Both the position numbers and the translations under genes were made by a program. From Collimonas sp. UBA1456 (GTDB lineage: Bacteria; Pseudomonadota; Gammaproteobacteria; Burkholderiales; Burkholderiaceae_D), in the NCBI GenBank assembly GCA_002325825.1, contig DCSW01000131.1, forward strand, positions 1 through 27,086: a stretch of DNA of 27,086 nt, given 5' to 3'. A model generated the notes under the pieces. It was not told the DNA's origin. It saw nothing but the letters and a program-made list of their open reading frames with translations, and did no database searches. Within the stretch, counting starts at the first letter, position 1, and every line of letters starts with the position of its first letter. Shown one piece after another: positions 1 to 8,407 of the stretch.

Positions 1-9
1 TGGATAAAA

Positions 10-58
10 GCATCCAATGCCCCTGTATTCTCCCCCTAAATCAAGACACTTTGGATGC
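10..58. repeat. Short inverted repeat upstream of the IS remnant
   Basis: An 8-base inverted repeat (GCATCCAA at 10-17, TTGGATGC at 51-58) lies in the non-coding stretch before the transposase remnant. It may belong to the left end of the insertion element or be chance. No full terminal inverted repeat of a known IS could be recognised. Confidence 0.25.
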
Positions 59-104
59 GTGATTTTCTGTTGGTTGGCATTATTAAACGATAGGGGGGAT
101 TGGC

Positions 105-333
105 ATGAAGAAGTCGCGATTTAGGGGGAGCCAGATAGTGGTGATTCTAAAAGAGGCCGATTCGGGGATAGTGATAGGTGAGGTGATTCGCCCGCACGGG
201 ATCAGTTCGGCTAGTACTGCAAATGGAAGTCCAAGTATGGGGGTCTAAAAGACTCTGAGCTCAAGCTGATGAAAGAACTGGAAGATGGGCTGGAAAGTGT
301 TGCCATGATCTTGTCTATGTTGAATGCATGGTA
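105..333 (+). pseudogene. IS3-family transposase orfA remnant, frameshifted
   Basis: Translation from the ATG at 105 gives MKKSRFRGSQIVVILKEADS and then a helix-turn-helix-like stretch ending in RPHGISSA. This is the N-terminal DNA-binding half of OrfA from IS3-family elements (IS407/IS51-like groups usually begin MKKSRFSESQIVAILKEAD). Around 216-222 the frame shifts by one base. The next frame continues with KWKSKYGGLKDSEL and KLMKELEDGLE, the normal OrfA continuation before the leucine zipper. Similarity fades near 330, and no orfB (DDE catalytic subunit) follows. The copy is therefore truncated and not functional. It abuts the 3' end of the decayed ABC transporter ATPase gene on the other strand, where the permease gene would be expected, so it may mark the insertion or deletion that removed it. 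Confidence 0.75.
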
Positions 334-372
334 AGTGTACAGTTCAGGCAGCCTGCACGCTTGACGCTGGTG

Positions 373-1924
373 TTACTGTACACCGCTGCCATTGTCATGA
401 CGATCATCGCGGCGATCGTCGTGGCCAGCCTTCCTGGCATTAACATAACCACTGCAAGCCGCCGTCAGGATCGCCTCCTGACCCCATTGACCGCACTCAA
501 AGGTGTGGACCAGTTGACCGGCGCTCATCACGGTGATGTGGTCGCAGACCAGCATCGACTCGCGCAGATCGCTGGAGACGATCAACAAGTTGTGTATATC
601 GAACTTGGCGCCGATATAACATGATTGGGCAACCGCGATACAGCCAGCTGGCGATCGCGACCTTCTGCTGGTTGCCACCAGACAGTTCGTCGACCGCCTG
701 CATGCAGTCGTGCAAACGAATCCGCAGGCGCTTGATGTAATCGTCAGCCACCGCGATTTCCGTCGGTTGGTCCAGTATGCCAAACTTGCTTATCAATGAT
801 AAGTTGATCAGCATCACATTGACGTCGATCGATTGCAGAAACAACAGCCCCTGGCTCTTGCGGTCTTGGGTAATTTCGGTAATCATGGGGATACTGGAAG
901 CAATCACATTCCTCGACGACGAGATATTCGACGCCCTGGTGTTTGATCGCCAATGAACACTTCACCCTGATCAGCACGGTCGACGTCGAAAATCAGCCGC
1001 ACCAATTTGGTATTGCCAGATCCAATCAATCCGGCAATACTAAGGATTTCACCGGCGCGCGAATCAAAGGAGGCCGGCGCCACCAACTTACCACGCCCGA
1101 GATTTCGTACCCGCAGCAATGGCTCGCCGATGCTGCGCTGACCTATACCCAGCTCGGATTCGCGCAGAGCGGCCCACCATCAGTTGCACTAGCTCCTCGG
1201 TGTTGTAGCCGCCGATGGCGTCATCGCACACCAGTTGACCATCGCGCAACACCGCGATGTGATCAGCCACGCATTTCAACTCCTCCGGTCAATGCGAAAT
1301 GTAGAAGATGATGGCCACGCCTTCCGACTGTAACCACGCAATCTGCGCGAACAGCAGCGCAACCTCGCGGTTGGTTCGCCCAGCACCCAAAAACGGCAAC
1401 TGCCGATCAAGTTGCGTGTAATTTTCGCCATCTGCTGATTATCGACACCAAGTTAACCGAACGATGTCCAAGGATCAATATCGGTCAAACCGACCTCCGC
1501 CATCTGCGCGCGCGGCAGCCCCCCCCCAGTTTGGTCTTGTCGATCAAGACAAAGCGCTGCGGCAACTGGTCCAGGAACAGGTTTTCGGCGATGCCCAGGG
1601 GGCGGGATCAGGTTCAATTCCTGCATCACCATGCAGATGCCGAGCTACTCTGCTTCTTTGCACGACGCCTGTCGATAGGATCAACCATCGAGCAACATGC
1701 TGCCAGTGGTTGCTTGCACTAGGCCACAAACGATTTTCGACAGCATGCTCTTGCCGGCGCCGTTTTCACCAGTCAAGGCCAGGATCTGTCGTGCGCTGAT
1801 ACTGATCGATACATCGCTCAAGATCGGTTCGTCATAAATCCTGCCGACGCCGTTCAAACGCAATAAGGGGGAACTGCGGATGCAACAGCGCGCTTGTCAA
1901 ACTCGTGCGCTGCGTTGAATTCAT
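373..1924 (-). pseudogene. Sugar ABC transporter ATP-binding protein (RbsA/MglA type), decayed
   Basis: Pieces in several minus-strand frames line up in order with the double-ABC ATPases of CUT2 sugar importers. The first Walker A is GENGAGKS (near 1765). A degraded Walker B reads VLGEPTA. The stretch HIAVLRDGQLV is near 1250, the second P-loop region GLIGSGNTKL is near 1030, and the second signature ELSGGNQQKVAIA is near 690. The C-terminal VSSDLRESM and VMSAGQLV lie near 550. The likely start is the ATG at 1924, in a frame that shifts near 1868. The total span fits the usual length of about 500 residues, but at least five frame changes and a deletion after the second signature rule out a working protein. 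A run of nine G (minus strand, 1519-1527) is one likely slippage site. In life it would have powered import of a pentose or similar sugar together with the adjacent binding protein. Confidence 0.9.
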
Positions 1925-2064
1925 CGCGGCATTCAGTCGCCACCAACGTGGGACCGTGGCTTTGTGTCTGCATTGAGAGCCGGCCTGCGCAGCGAACTGT
2001 AATGGCAATTGCAGTTCGCTCTAAAATGACTTCTTTTGTATCACAGACAGGTTACGCCTGATGC

Positions 2065-2116
2065 GCCGGAATGGAGCTTACGGCCGCATTGTGGTGGCCG
2101 TAAGCCCCATTCCGGC
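2065..2116. repeat. Long intercistronic stem-loop between binding-protein and ATPase genes
   Basis: Bases 2065-2085 pair with 2096-2116 with a single mismatch (A2075/C2106), and the pairing extends inward by a G-U and a C-G pair, giving a stem of about 23 bp with a short loop. It sits 8 bases downstream of the stop of the binding-protein remnant (minus strand) and well before the ATPase start. In binding-protein-dependent transporter operons such hairpins typically protect the upstream binding-protein message and reduce downstream expression. There is no T-run, so this is not a simple terminator. Confidence 0.7.
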
Positions 2117-2124
2117 AGGCTGTC

Positions 2125-2975
2125 TTACTTGGTGTCTTTGGTCATCAGCTCGACCTTAGCTGTTCTGCGGCTTCTTGTCGGCAATTGCCTTCAACACCGT
2201 TTCGATGTCGAACACCGCTTGCGACGAAGCGAGCTGATCCGCTGTCGTCAGTACGCGACCGTCTTTCAACATCGGCTTGATGGCATTGATGTTGTCATAG
2301 CCGACCACCAGCACCTTGCCGGTTGCCTCGACTGCGGCGACCACGCCGAGTGCAATATTGGCGTTGCCTTCCATCAATGCCTTGATGTCAGGATGAGCAT
2401 TCAACATCGCTGCGGCAACCTTGTTGCCCGGATCAATTTCCAATTGATCGGATTACACCGATACAACGTTGACGCCGGCGGCCTTCATCGCATCTTGAAA
2501 ACCCAGCGTGCGTTGCTGCGCATTGATTCGCGCCCTGGCGGTTATCGGGGCCGACGAACGGCACCACGATGCCCTTTCCTTGAGTGCGGCATCATCCAAC
2601 TTGTTGTCGATATTGACCGCGATGATGCCGACGTCGATCGCCTTCTTGATTAGCGGCACCAGTGCCTTCGAATCGGCAGGCGCGATCACCATGCCGATGA
2701 TTTCAGAGACGATCACCTGCTTGACGAGCTTGATCTGGTTCGAGGTGTCCTGCTCGTCCTTGATGCCGTTGACGATCAGGTCGTACTGGGCGAAGCGCGC
2801 CTTCTGGTATGCCTTGAACGCCATTTTCTATGGTCAGGAAGAAGTCCTTAGCGAGCGACTTCATCGCCAGCGCCACCTTCGGTTTCAGTGTAGTCTACGC
2901 CAGCGCCGGCAACGACGGCAACACACAGACTAGAGTGGTGGCGGCAATCAGCTTGAGGCGAATACTAGTATTCAT
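2125..2975 (-). pseudogene. Periplasmic sugar-binding protein of ABC transporter (RbsB type), decayed
   Basis: The ATG at 2975 follows a good ribosome binding site (GGAGAC) and encodes a signal peptide, MNTSIRLKLIAATTLV, ending in LPALA. The codon right after it is TAG where a Gln would be expected. A frame change near 2825 leads into AYQKARFAQYDLIVNGIKDE, IAPADSKALVPLIKKA and VNIDNKLDD, typical of type 1 periplasmic binding proteins of CUT2 importers. Further breaks follow near 2570 and 2450. The segment that should link GPDNR-like residues to NAQQRTLGF is shortened, so about 30 residues seem deleted. The C-terminal part with VVGYDNINAIKPMLKDGRVL is well preserved. With a frame correction near 2150 the protein would end VELMTKDTK at 2125. 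It is the partner of the decayed ATPase downstream. The exact sugar cannot be read from the sequence. Confidence 0.9.
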
Positions 2976-3095
2976 CAAAAGTCTCCTAAAATTGTTATTA
3001 AACGCGCAGGGTGCGGCATATCCGTCGGATCGGCATTCCACTATGTATAACGCGTAAACCTTTGCAGACTATTAATCATAGCACCAGATACGGCT

Positions 3096-3130
3096 AAAAA
3101 GTCCGCTCAGTCTTCACTGAATGACTTTTT
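3096..3130. terminator. Bidirectional terminator downstream of topB
   Basis: AAAAAGTC (3096-3103) pairs with GACTTTTT (3123-3130), and an inner stem TCAGT/ACTGA (3107-3111 with 3116-3120) closes on a CTTC loop. It lies just beyond the topB stop (minus strand, 3150) and ends in a T-run in both orientations, so it can stop topB transcription. On the plus strand there is no intact gene to terminate. Confidence 0.7.
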
Positions 3131-3149
3131 ATTACTTTCAAAGCAATAT

Positions 3150-5753
3150 TTATGTAGCTTTGCGATTTGGGACTACCAGTTCAGACGCGGCCTCTTTCGT
3201 CACCGTCTTGGTGGCGGCCGACTTTTTGACTACCACTGCGCTGGTCTCAGCCTTGCCATTGGCAGTAGCCTTCTTGGCTTTGCGCTCTTCAAACTCAAAG
3301 CTCACCTTGCCATCCTTGTCCTTGACCAAAAACGCCTTGAACGGACGACGCGTACGTTGTGAAATAAAACCCGGCAACAAATCGGTCTTACCATCGTTGA
3401 GCAGCTTGACCATTTGCTCCAGTAGAATTTCCTGTTGCAGGATGATGCGGCCGCTACGGAAATCGCAGGCCTTCGGCTTGGCCACGGCTTTTTCGCAGAC
3501 ATACGCCAGTCCCACTTCATACACGCCGCTGGCGCATTGCGGACATGGTCCAAGCGCGGTCTGACCGGTGAAATCGACACCTTCGCCGTCTTCGCCTTCA
3601 CCATCGTTCTGACCGAAATCGAATTCCAGCTTGAAGTTCTTAATCTCTTCATCCCGGCTAATTTTCAGGATTGCCGCAAACGGCCGCCCCATCTTGGACC
3701 GGAAGCCTTGCAGCGGACCGATTGTGCGCTTGATCAGCAATTCCTCGACTTCAGGAATTTCAAACTGACGGCTACCCGGCGTCTTGCTCATCGAGAATTC
3801 GCACTTGGTGCAGGCAAAGCGCCGATAATTTTCCTTGACCACGTTGCCGCAATTTGGACACGGCGCCAGCAACGTAGCGTAATCGCCAGGGATCGTATCG
3901 TTATCGTATTCCTTCGCGCGCTTGACGATAATCTGCGTCAGTTGCGTGATTTCGCGCATGAACTCTTCACGGCTGATGGTGCCGCGCTCGATCTCCGACA
4001 GCTTGTGCTCCCATTCGCCGGTCAGTTCTGGCTCAGTCAATTCATCGACGCCAAGACAGTGCAGCAGCGTCATCAACTGGAATGCCTTGGCGGTCGGCAT
4101 CATTTCCCGGCCTTCACGCAACAGGTATTTCTCGTTCAGCAATCCTTCGATGATGGCGGCGCGCGTCGCCGGCGTGCCGAGGCCCTTGCCGGCCATCGCT
4201 TCGCGCAGTTCACCATCGTCGAGCAGCTTGCCAGCGCCTTCCATGGCTGACAGTAAGGTCGCTTCCGTATAACGCGCAGGCGGCTTAGTGATCAGGCCGT
4301 TGGCGGTAATCGTGTCGGTCTTGATCTTCTCATCCTTCGCTACCGCAACCAGCGTGCCGCTGTTTCCCGGATCCTTGTCGTCGACAGCTTCCTTGCCGTA
4401 AATCGCCAGCCAGCCCGGGTTCGTCATGACTTTGCCTTCTGTCTTGAACTGATAGCCGGATACTTCGGTGTAGCGGGTGGTGACCTGGAACTCGGCAGCC
4501 GGGCAGAACACTGCCATGAAGCGGCGCGTCACCAGGTCATACAGTTTCTGCTCTGGTTCCGACAGATTCTTCGGCGCCTGGATAGTCGGGATGATCGCAA
4601 AGTGATCGCTGATCTTGGTGTTGTCGAAGATCCGTTTGTTCGGTTTGACCCAACCCTTGTTCAGGATCTGCCCGGCGAACCGCTGGTAATTGTTGTTCTC
4701 GGAGACAGTTTCCAGCGTTTGCTTGACGGTACTCAGGTAATCTTCCGGCAGATGGCGCGAATCGGTACGCGGATAAGTCAGCACCTTATGCCTCTCATAC
4801 AACGCCTGCGCCAAGCCCAGCGTATTCTTGGCCGAGAAGCCGAAGCGCGAGTTGGCTTCGCGTTGCAGACTGGTCAAGTCGAACAGCGCCGGCGCCATAG
4901 AGGTAGTCGGCTTCGACTCTTCGTGCACCACACCCATCTTGCCACGGCAGGCGGCCACGATCGATTCAGCGGCAGCTTTGCTCCACAGGCGTTCGGCGCG
5001 CTTTTCAGGATCGTTCTCATCCTTCTTGTGCGCGGTATCGAGCCAGCGGCCTTCATAAATACCTGCGGCGCAGACGAACTCGGCGCGCACTTCCCAGAAA
5101 TCACGTGGTACGAATTTCTTGATCTTCTCTTCGCGCTCAACCACGATCGACAGAGTCGGCGTCTGCACGCGACCAACAGTGGTCAAGTAGAAACCACCCT
5201 CTTTCGAATTAAAGGCGGTCATCGCGCGCGTGCCGTTGATACCGATCAGCCAGTCCGCTTCGCTGCGGGAGCGAGCGGCATCCGCCAGCGGCAGCATATC
5301 CTTGTCTTCGCGCAGATGGGTGAAGCCGTCGCGGATTGCGCCCGGCGTCATCGATTGCAGCCACAGACGTTTGACCGGCTGCTTGGCTTTCGCATACTGC
5401 GCAATCAGGCGGAAAATCAGCTCACCTTCGCGCCCGGCGTCACAGGCATTGATCAGGGCGGTGACATCCTTGCGCTTGATCAGCTTGTTGAGCACCCTGA
5501 GGCGCGACTCGGTCTTGGCGATCGGATTGAGCGCAAAGTATGGCGGAATCATCGGCAGATTGGTGAAGGTCCATTTGCCACGCTTGACGTCGTATTCTTC
5601 AGGAACCGCGATTTCCAGCAGATGGCCGACAGCCGATGACAGAACGTATTCGTCGGATTCAAAGTACTCATCGTGCTTGGTGAAGCCGCCGAGTGTCTTC
5701 GCGATATCGTTCGCAACAGAAGGTTTCTCAGCAATGATGAGGGTCTTGCTCAT
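3150..5753 (-). CDS. topB: DNA topoisomerase III
   Basis: A type IA topoisomerase of 867 residues that relaxes and decatenates DNA by single-strand passage in the cytoplasm. The N-terminal Toprim domain starts MSKTLIIAEKPSVANDIAKT, with the acidic motif DAGREGELIFR near residue 105. The catalytic tyrosine is Tyr327 in LTYPRTDSR, matching Tyr328 of the E. coli enzyme. The motifs VGRVQTPTL and GLGTPATRAAIIEGL are intact. Near residue 640 there is a four-cysteine zinc ribbon (CPNCGN, CTKC), and further on a partial one (CPQCAS). The C-terminal tail is rich in Lys and Ala, as in betaproteobacterial TopB proteins, which are longer than E. coli TopB. No damage was seen. It is followed by a terminator at 3096-3130; smg lies 239 bases upstream on the same strand. 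Confidence 0.97.
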   Translation of the reverse strand: MSKTLIIAEKPSVANDIAKTLGGFTKHDEYFESDEYVLSSAVGHLLEIAVPEEYDVKRGKWTFTNLPMIPPYFALNPIAKTESRLRVLNKLIKRKDVTALINACDAGREGELIFRLIAQYAKAKQPVKRLWLQSMTPGAIRDGFTHLREDKDMLPLADAARSRSEADWLIGINGTRAMTAFNSKEGGFYLTTVGRVQTPTLSIVVEREEKIKKFVPRDFWEVRAEFVCAAGIYEGRWLDTAHKKDENDPEKRAERLWSKAAAESIVAACRGKMGVVHEESKPTTSMAPALFDLTSLQREANSRFGFSAKNTLGLAQALYERHKVLTYPRTDSRHLPEDYLSTVKQTLETVSENNNYQRFAGQILNKGWVKPNKRIFDNTKISDHFAIIPTIQAPKNLSEPEQKLYDLVTRRFMAVFCPAAEFQVTTRYTEVSGYQFKTEGKVMTNPGWLAIYGKEAVDDKDPGNSGTLVAVAKDEKIKTDTITANGLITKPPARYTEATLLSAMEGAGKLLDDGELREAMAGKGLGTPATRAAIIEGLLNEKYLLREGREMMPTAKAFQLMTLLHCLGVDELTEPELTGEWEHKLSEIERGTISREEFMREITQLTQIIVKRAKEYDNDTIPGDYATLLAPCPNCGNVVKENYRRFACTKCEFSMSKTPGSRQFEIPEVEELLIKRTIGPLQGFRSKMGRPFAAILKISRDEEIKNFKLEFDFGQNDGEGEDGEGVDFTGQTALGPCPQCASGVYEVGLAYVCEKAVAKPKACDFRSGRIILQQEILLEQMVKLLNDGKTDLLPGFISQRTRRPFKAFLVKDKDGKVSFEFEERKAKKATANGKAETSAVVVKKSAATKTVTKEAASELVVPNRKAT

Positions 5754-5992
5754 AGTGTCATCTCGAAAGTGGCGCGCATTATTTTGCTTTTGTTCGCAAT
5801 CGGTTAATCATGTTCAAGGCCATATCTGAGGCTAAGAATTATTGCTAATTGGAAATTATATATAAGGTATCAGCAAACAACTCAATTGCCATCGGAGCAG
5901 ACCTCAGAACCAACCTAGCAACTGCGGGCAGTGATAAGCAGGTTGTTGGAAAGGTCGCAAGCATACGTGCACATAGCTGAGGTTAATTGAGT

Positions 5993-6472
5993 TTAATGCA
6001 ACTGCCGCGGTTCCGGATCGCCGTCCTCGTCAATAAACAATTCATCACACATCATGCCGTCCGGCTCTTTGCCCTGGCTCCACAGCACTATCAATACGAT
6101 CACCTTGAGTTTATCGAGTGGGACTGGAGTCTCGCTGATCATCAACGCACGCTCGATGACAATCTCGCGCTGCACTGGATTGAGCATCTTGGCCGATTCC
6201 AGGAACTGGATGAAGCCGATTGCAGGAACACCCAGCACATCGATCTCCTGCTTGGCATAGACGCGGATACCAAAGGAAAAAGCCGTTTGCTGCGGATATT
6301 TATCGGCGAATTCGTGATTAGTTTCCGCCAGGTCGGTCAGCCAGACGAGCGCTTTGGCGATCTCGTTTTCTTCAAAGCCGATCGCCGACAGCTTCTTGAC
6401 TAATGCCTCCGGTTCAGGACAGGCGTCAGGACGATAATAAGTTTCATACAGATAAACGAGAACTTCAAACAT
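5993..6472 (-). CDS. smg: Smg family protein (DUF494)
   Basis: An acidic protein of 159 residues beginning MFEVLVYLYETYY, diagnostic of the Smg/DUF494 family. Members lie next to dprA and topB in many beta- and gammaproteobacteria, and their molecular function is not established. The full family length is present, including the C-terminal segment LKVIVLIVLWSQGKEPDG that precedes an acidic tail. The ATG at 6472 is the only good start. In relatives dprA lies immediately upstream; here only a short dprA-like tail and about 170 bases of unrecognisable DNA remain, so smg has lost its usual upstream neighbour and probably its original promoter arrangement. Confidence 0.93.
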   Translation of the reverse strand: MFEVLVYLYETYYRPDACPEPEALVKKLSAIGFEENEIAKALVWLTDLAETNHEFADKYPQQTAFSFGIRVYAKQEIDVLGVPAIGFIQFLESAKMLNPVQREIVIERALMISETPVPLDKLKVIVLIVLWSQGKEPDGMMCDELFIDEDGDPEPRQLH

Positions 6473-6639
6473 GGATCTACTGTATCGCTAAGGTAAGAGT
6501 AAAACAAGTGACAGAGAGATGGTTACCCGCTACGTCATACGTGTGCAAGTATCGCAGGATTTATGCAAAGCTGCCCATAGCGGCAACATCGCATCTTGGC
6601 ATATGCAGTAAAACTCTGCCACATCAGCCGATCCCCCGA

Positions 6640-6720
6640 TAAATTGCGCTTGCGCAGAACCTCAACCCGGCCAGCCAGTACTAACTCGAGCAACTGCGCA
6701 TCCCTCATCCGTTGCGCCGT
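6640..6720 (-). pseudogene. dprA: Remnant of the dprA C-terminal winged-helix domain
   Basis: One minus-strand frame reads AQLLELVLAGRVEVL (about 6655-6700). This closely resembles the final winged-helix segment of DprA/Smf, which typically reads QLLELELAGRVE followed by LPGG. It sits exactly where dprA is expected, between the LysM protein gene and smg. The Rossmann-like DNA-binding core of DprA is absent from the window. DprA loads RecA on incoming single-stranded DNA during natural transformation, so its loss implies loss of competence. The identification rests on a short match plus position. Confidence 0.5.
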
Positions 6721-7463
6721 CGTTGACCGCAGCCTTCCGGGGTGTAGCCGGGCCGCGCAACGCGCCCAGTTCTAATAGTTTTGCCAAAACGATACAGTTG
6801 CAGCACGGTGTCGATATCGATGTTGTTATCCTTGCCCTGGTTGATCGTCGCGATCTGGTTCTGCGCAGCCGTGGCGACACCGCCGTAGATCGACACCACA
6901 CGGGCATTGACGTTATTGGTCAGCGCATGCGGCACGTAGTTCAGGATCGGTTCGATCGGACGCGAAATGATGTGGTCGCCGACCTGCATGGCGACGATGT
7001 GCGGCGCATGCGCCAGCTCACCATCCTCGATGATCAGCGGCTGCGACAAGAACGGGCCGATTGCATCGACCGAAATCGTGGTGATGGCATCACACCCGAT
7101 GCCCTGCACCCGTGTTTGCGGCGACAATTTAACTACGCCAGGCTAGCCACCGGCCCCATTGCCAAGGCACAAACGGCCGTTGGCGTGGTCGGACTAAACG
7201 ATCTGGACCGGATAAATCCAGGGTGGATTACGGATCTGCTGTTGATTTAGGTTCCAGACTCGCGGCCAGAACCAAGGATGCTTTAGAAACTGCCCGAAAA
7301 TCCCCCACCATGGCGTATCTCCACGTACCACCACGTGCTGATCCGGAGCATTGGCCGAAAATTCACAACGCATAGGAGTTGCCGACTGCGCGTAAGTCGA
7401 ACTCGAAATACCAAATCCGCCACATAAAGCAAGAAGGAGTGCAGCTGTGCTAAAATTTTTCAT
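6705..7463 (-). pseudogene. LysM-domain envelope protein, interrupted by stop codons and truncated
   Basis: The ATG at 7463 begins a signal peptide (MKNFSTAALLLALCGGFG, ending near YAQS). After it comes a LysM-like unit, HVVVRGDTPWWGIFGQFLK, then WPRVWNLNQQQIRNPPWIYP, typical of LysM peptidoglycan-binding proteins located next to dprA in Burkholderiales. The frame is then broken by an in-frame TAG at 7196-7194 and a second TAG near 7145. It continues in the same frame with the conserved C-terminal region (IGPFLSQPLIIEDGELAHAP and VGDHIISRP). The match stops after RFGKTIR at about 6770, well before the expected end, and the dprA tail follows within about 60 bases. Two nonsense codons and a missing 3' end make function very unlikely. 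Confidence 0.85.
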
Positions 7464-7645
7464 ACCGTTTCCGGTGGTTACTACGTTAAATTGGCGCTTA
7501 TGCCATTGTTGGCTCAGCCGCCATGGATTTGATCGATACAAAGAAAGCAAAAACTTTGTCATATTGAATCAAATTTTGCCCATAATCGCTTGAACTAGCA
7601 AGATCTCCCCCGTTCCTAATCGCCTGATTTGTTACGCAAACCTGT

Positions 7646-8176
7646 ATGTCTTTATTAAATATCCTGCGCTATCCCGACGCTCGCTTGTACAAAATTGCCA
7701 AGCCAGTGACAGTTTTTGACACCCGCCTCAAAGAATTGATCGCCGACATGGCAGAAACCATGTACGACGCACCAGGCGTCGGCCTGGCCGCTTCGCAAGT
7801 CGATGTGCATGAACAACTGGCCATCATAGATACCTCCGAAACCGGCACTGAGCTGCGCGTATTCATCAATCCCGAAATTCTCTGGGTTAGTGAGGAAAAA
7901 CAGATTTACGACGAAGGTTGCCTGTCGGTGCCCGGCACCTACGACGGCGTCGAGCGTCCTTCGCGCGTCAAGGTGCGCGCTATGGATGCCGATGGAAAAC
8001 CGTTTGAAATCGATGCCGACGGTTTGCTCGCGGTCTGTATTCAACACGAAATAGATCACCTGAGGGGCAAAGTGTTTGTCGAATACCTGTCGCCATTGAA
8101 GCGCAACCGAATCAGAGCTAGGCTGCTCAAGGAAGAACGCGAGCAAAATCGCGACAGGCAATACGCAACAAGATAA
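7646..8176 (+). CDS. def: Peptide deformylase
   Basis: A metalloenzyme of 176 residues that removes the N-formyl group from nascent proteins at the ribosome exit. All three family motifs are present: GVGLAASQ (residues 44-51), EGCLSV with the metal ligand Cys92, and HEIDH with ligands His134 and His138 and catalytic Glu135. The length is normal. There is no strong Shine-Dalgarno before the ATG, which begins MSLLNILRYPD as usual. It is paired with fmt downstream, the enzyme that adds the formyl group, but the two are separated by 231 bases containing two hairpins, so they may not be strictly co-transcribed. Confidence 0.97.
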   Translation: MSLLNILRYPDARLYKIAKPVTVFDTRLKELIADMAETMYDAPGVGLAASQVDVHEQLAIIDTSETGTELRVFINPEILWVSEEKQIYDEGCLSVPGTYDGVERPSRVKVRAMDADGKPFEIDADGLLAVCIQHEIDHLRGKVFVEYLSPLKRNRIRARLLKEEREQNRDRQYATR

Positions 8177-8187
8177 AGCTTGTTGCG
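8164..8187 (+). terminator. Hairpin overlapping the def stop codon
   Basis: CGCAACAAG (8164-8172) pairs perfectly with CTTGTTGCG (8179-8187) around a six-base loop that contains the def stop codon. There is no T-run, so it may serve as an mRNA 3' structure rather than a terminator. Confidence 0.45.
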
Positions 8188-8197
8188 ATTACGAAAC

Positions 8198-8236
8198 AAA
8201 GCGCAAGAATCGTCAATTGAGCGAATCTTGCGCTTT
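8198..8236 (+). terminator. Second hairpin downstream of def
   Basis: AAAGCGCAAGA (8198-8208) pairs with TCTTGCGCTTT (8226-8236), an 11-bp perfect stem with a 17-base loop. The right arm ends in TTT only. It is probably an attenuator or terminator between def and fmt. Confidence 0.5.
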
Positions 8237-8407
8237 CGTACATTAAAAGCTCGCACGGCCTGTACTTTGCTGCTGACTTGCCACAGGCCTTCATTATCAA
8301 GATAAGTTACTCGAAGCTCTTCCAGGCGTCATTCAGACAAGCCCAGCGCCGGATTGTTTGCGTTGCGGGTCTTTAAGCCCTTTCCCTCAATTGTTATTAA
8401 TCGCACC

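Noticed and set aside
2036..2653. Plus-strand open frame of 205 codons across the binding-protein region
   Set aside because: It overlaps the clearly homologous but broken sugar-binding protein gene on the minus strand and shows no family features.
3435..4250. Plus-strand open frame of 271 codons
   Set aside because: Antisense shadow of topB without domains or a ribosome binding site.
4602..5639. Long open frame of 345 codons on the plus strand, antisense to topB
   Set aside because: It lies wholly inside the intact topB gene, has no recognisable domain and an Arg/Leu/Gln-rich composition typical of an antisense shadow frame.
6723..7250. Plus-strand open frame of 175 codons
   Set aside because: Antisense to the LysM protein pseudogene, which has real homology; the plus frame has none.
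8354..8407. Extended N terminus for fmt
   Set aside because: The 18 extra residues have no counterpart in the family, and MKIIFAGTSEF at 8408 is the standard start.
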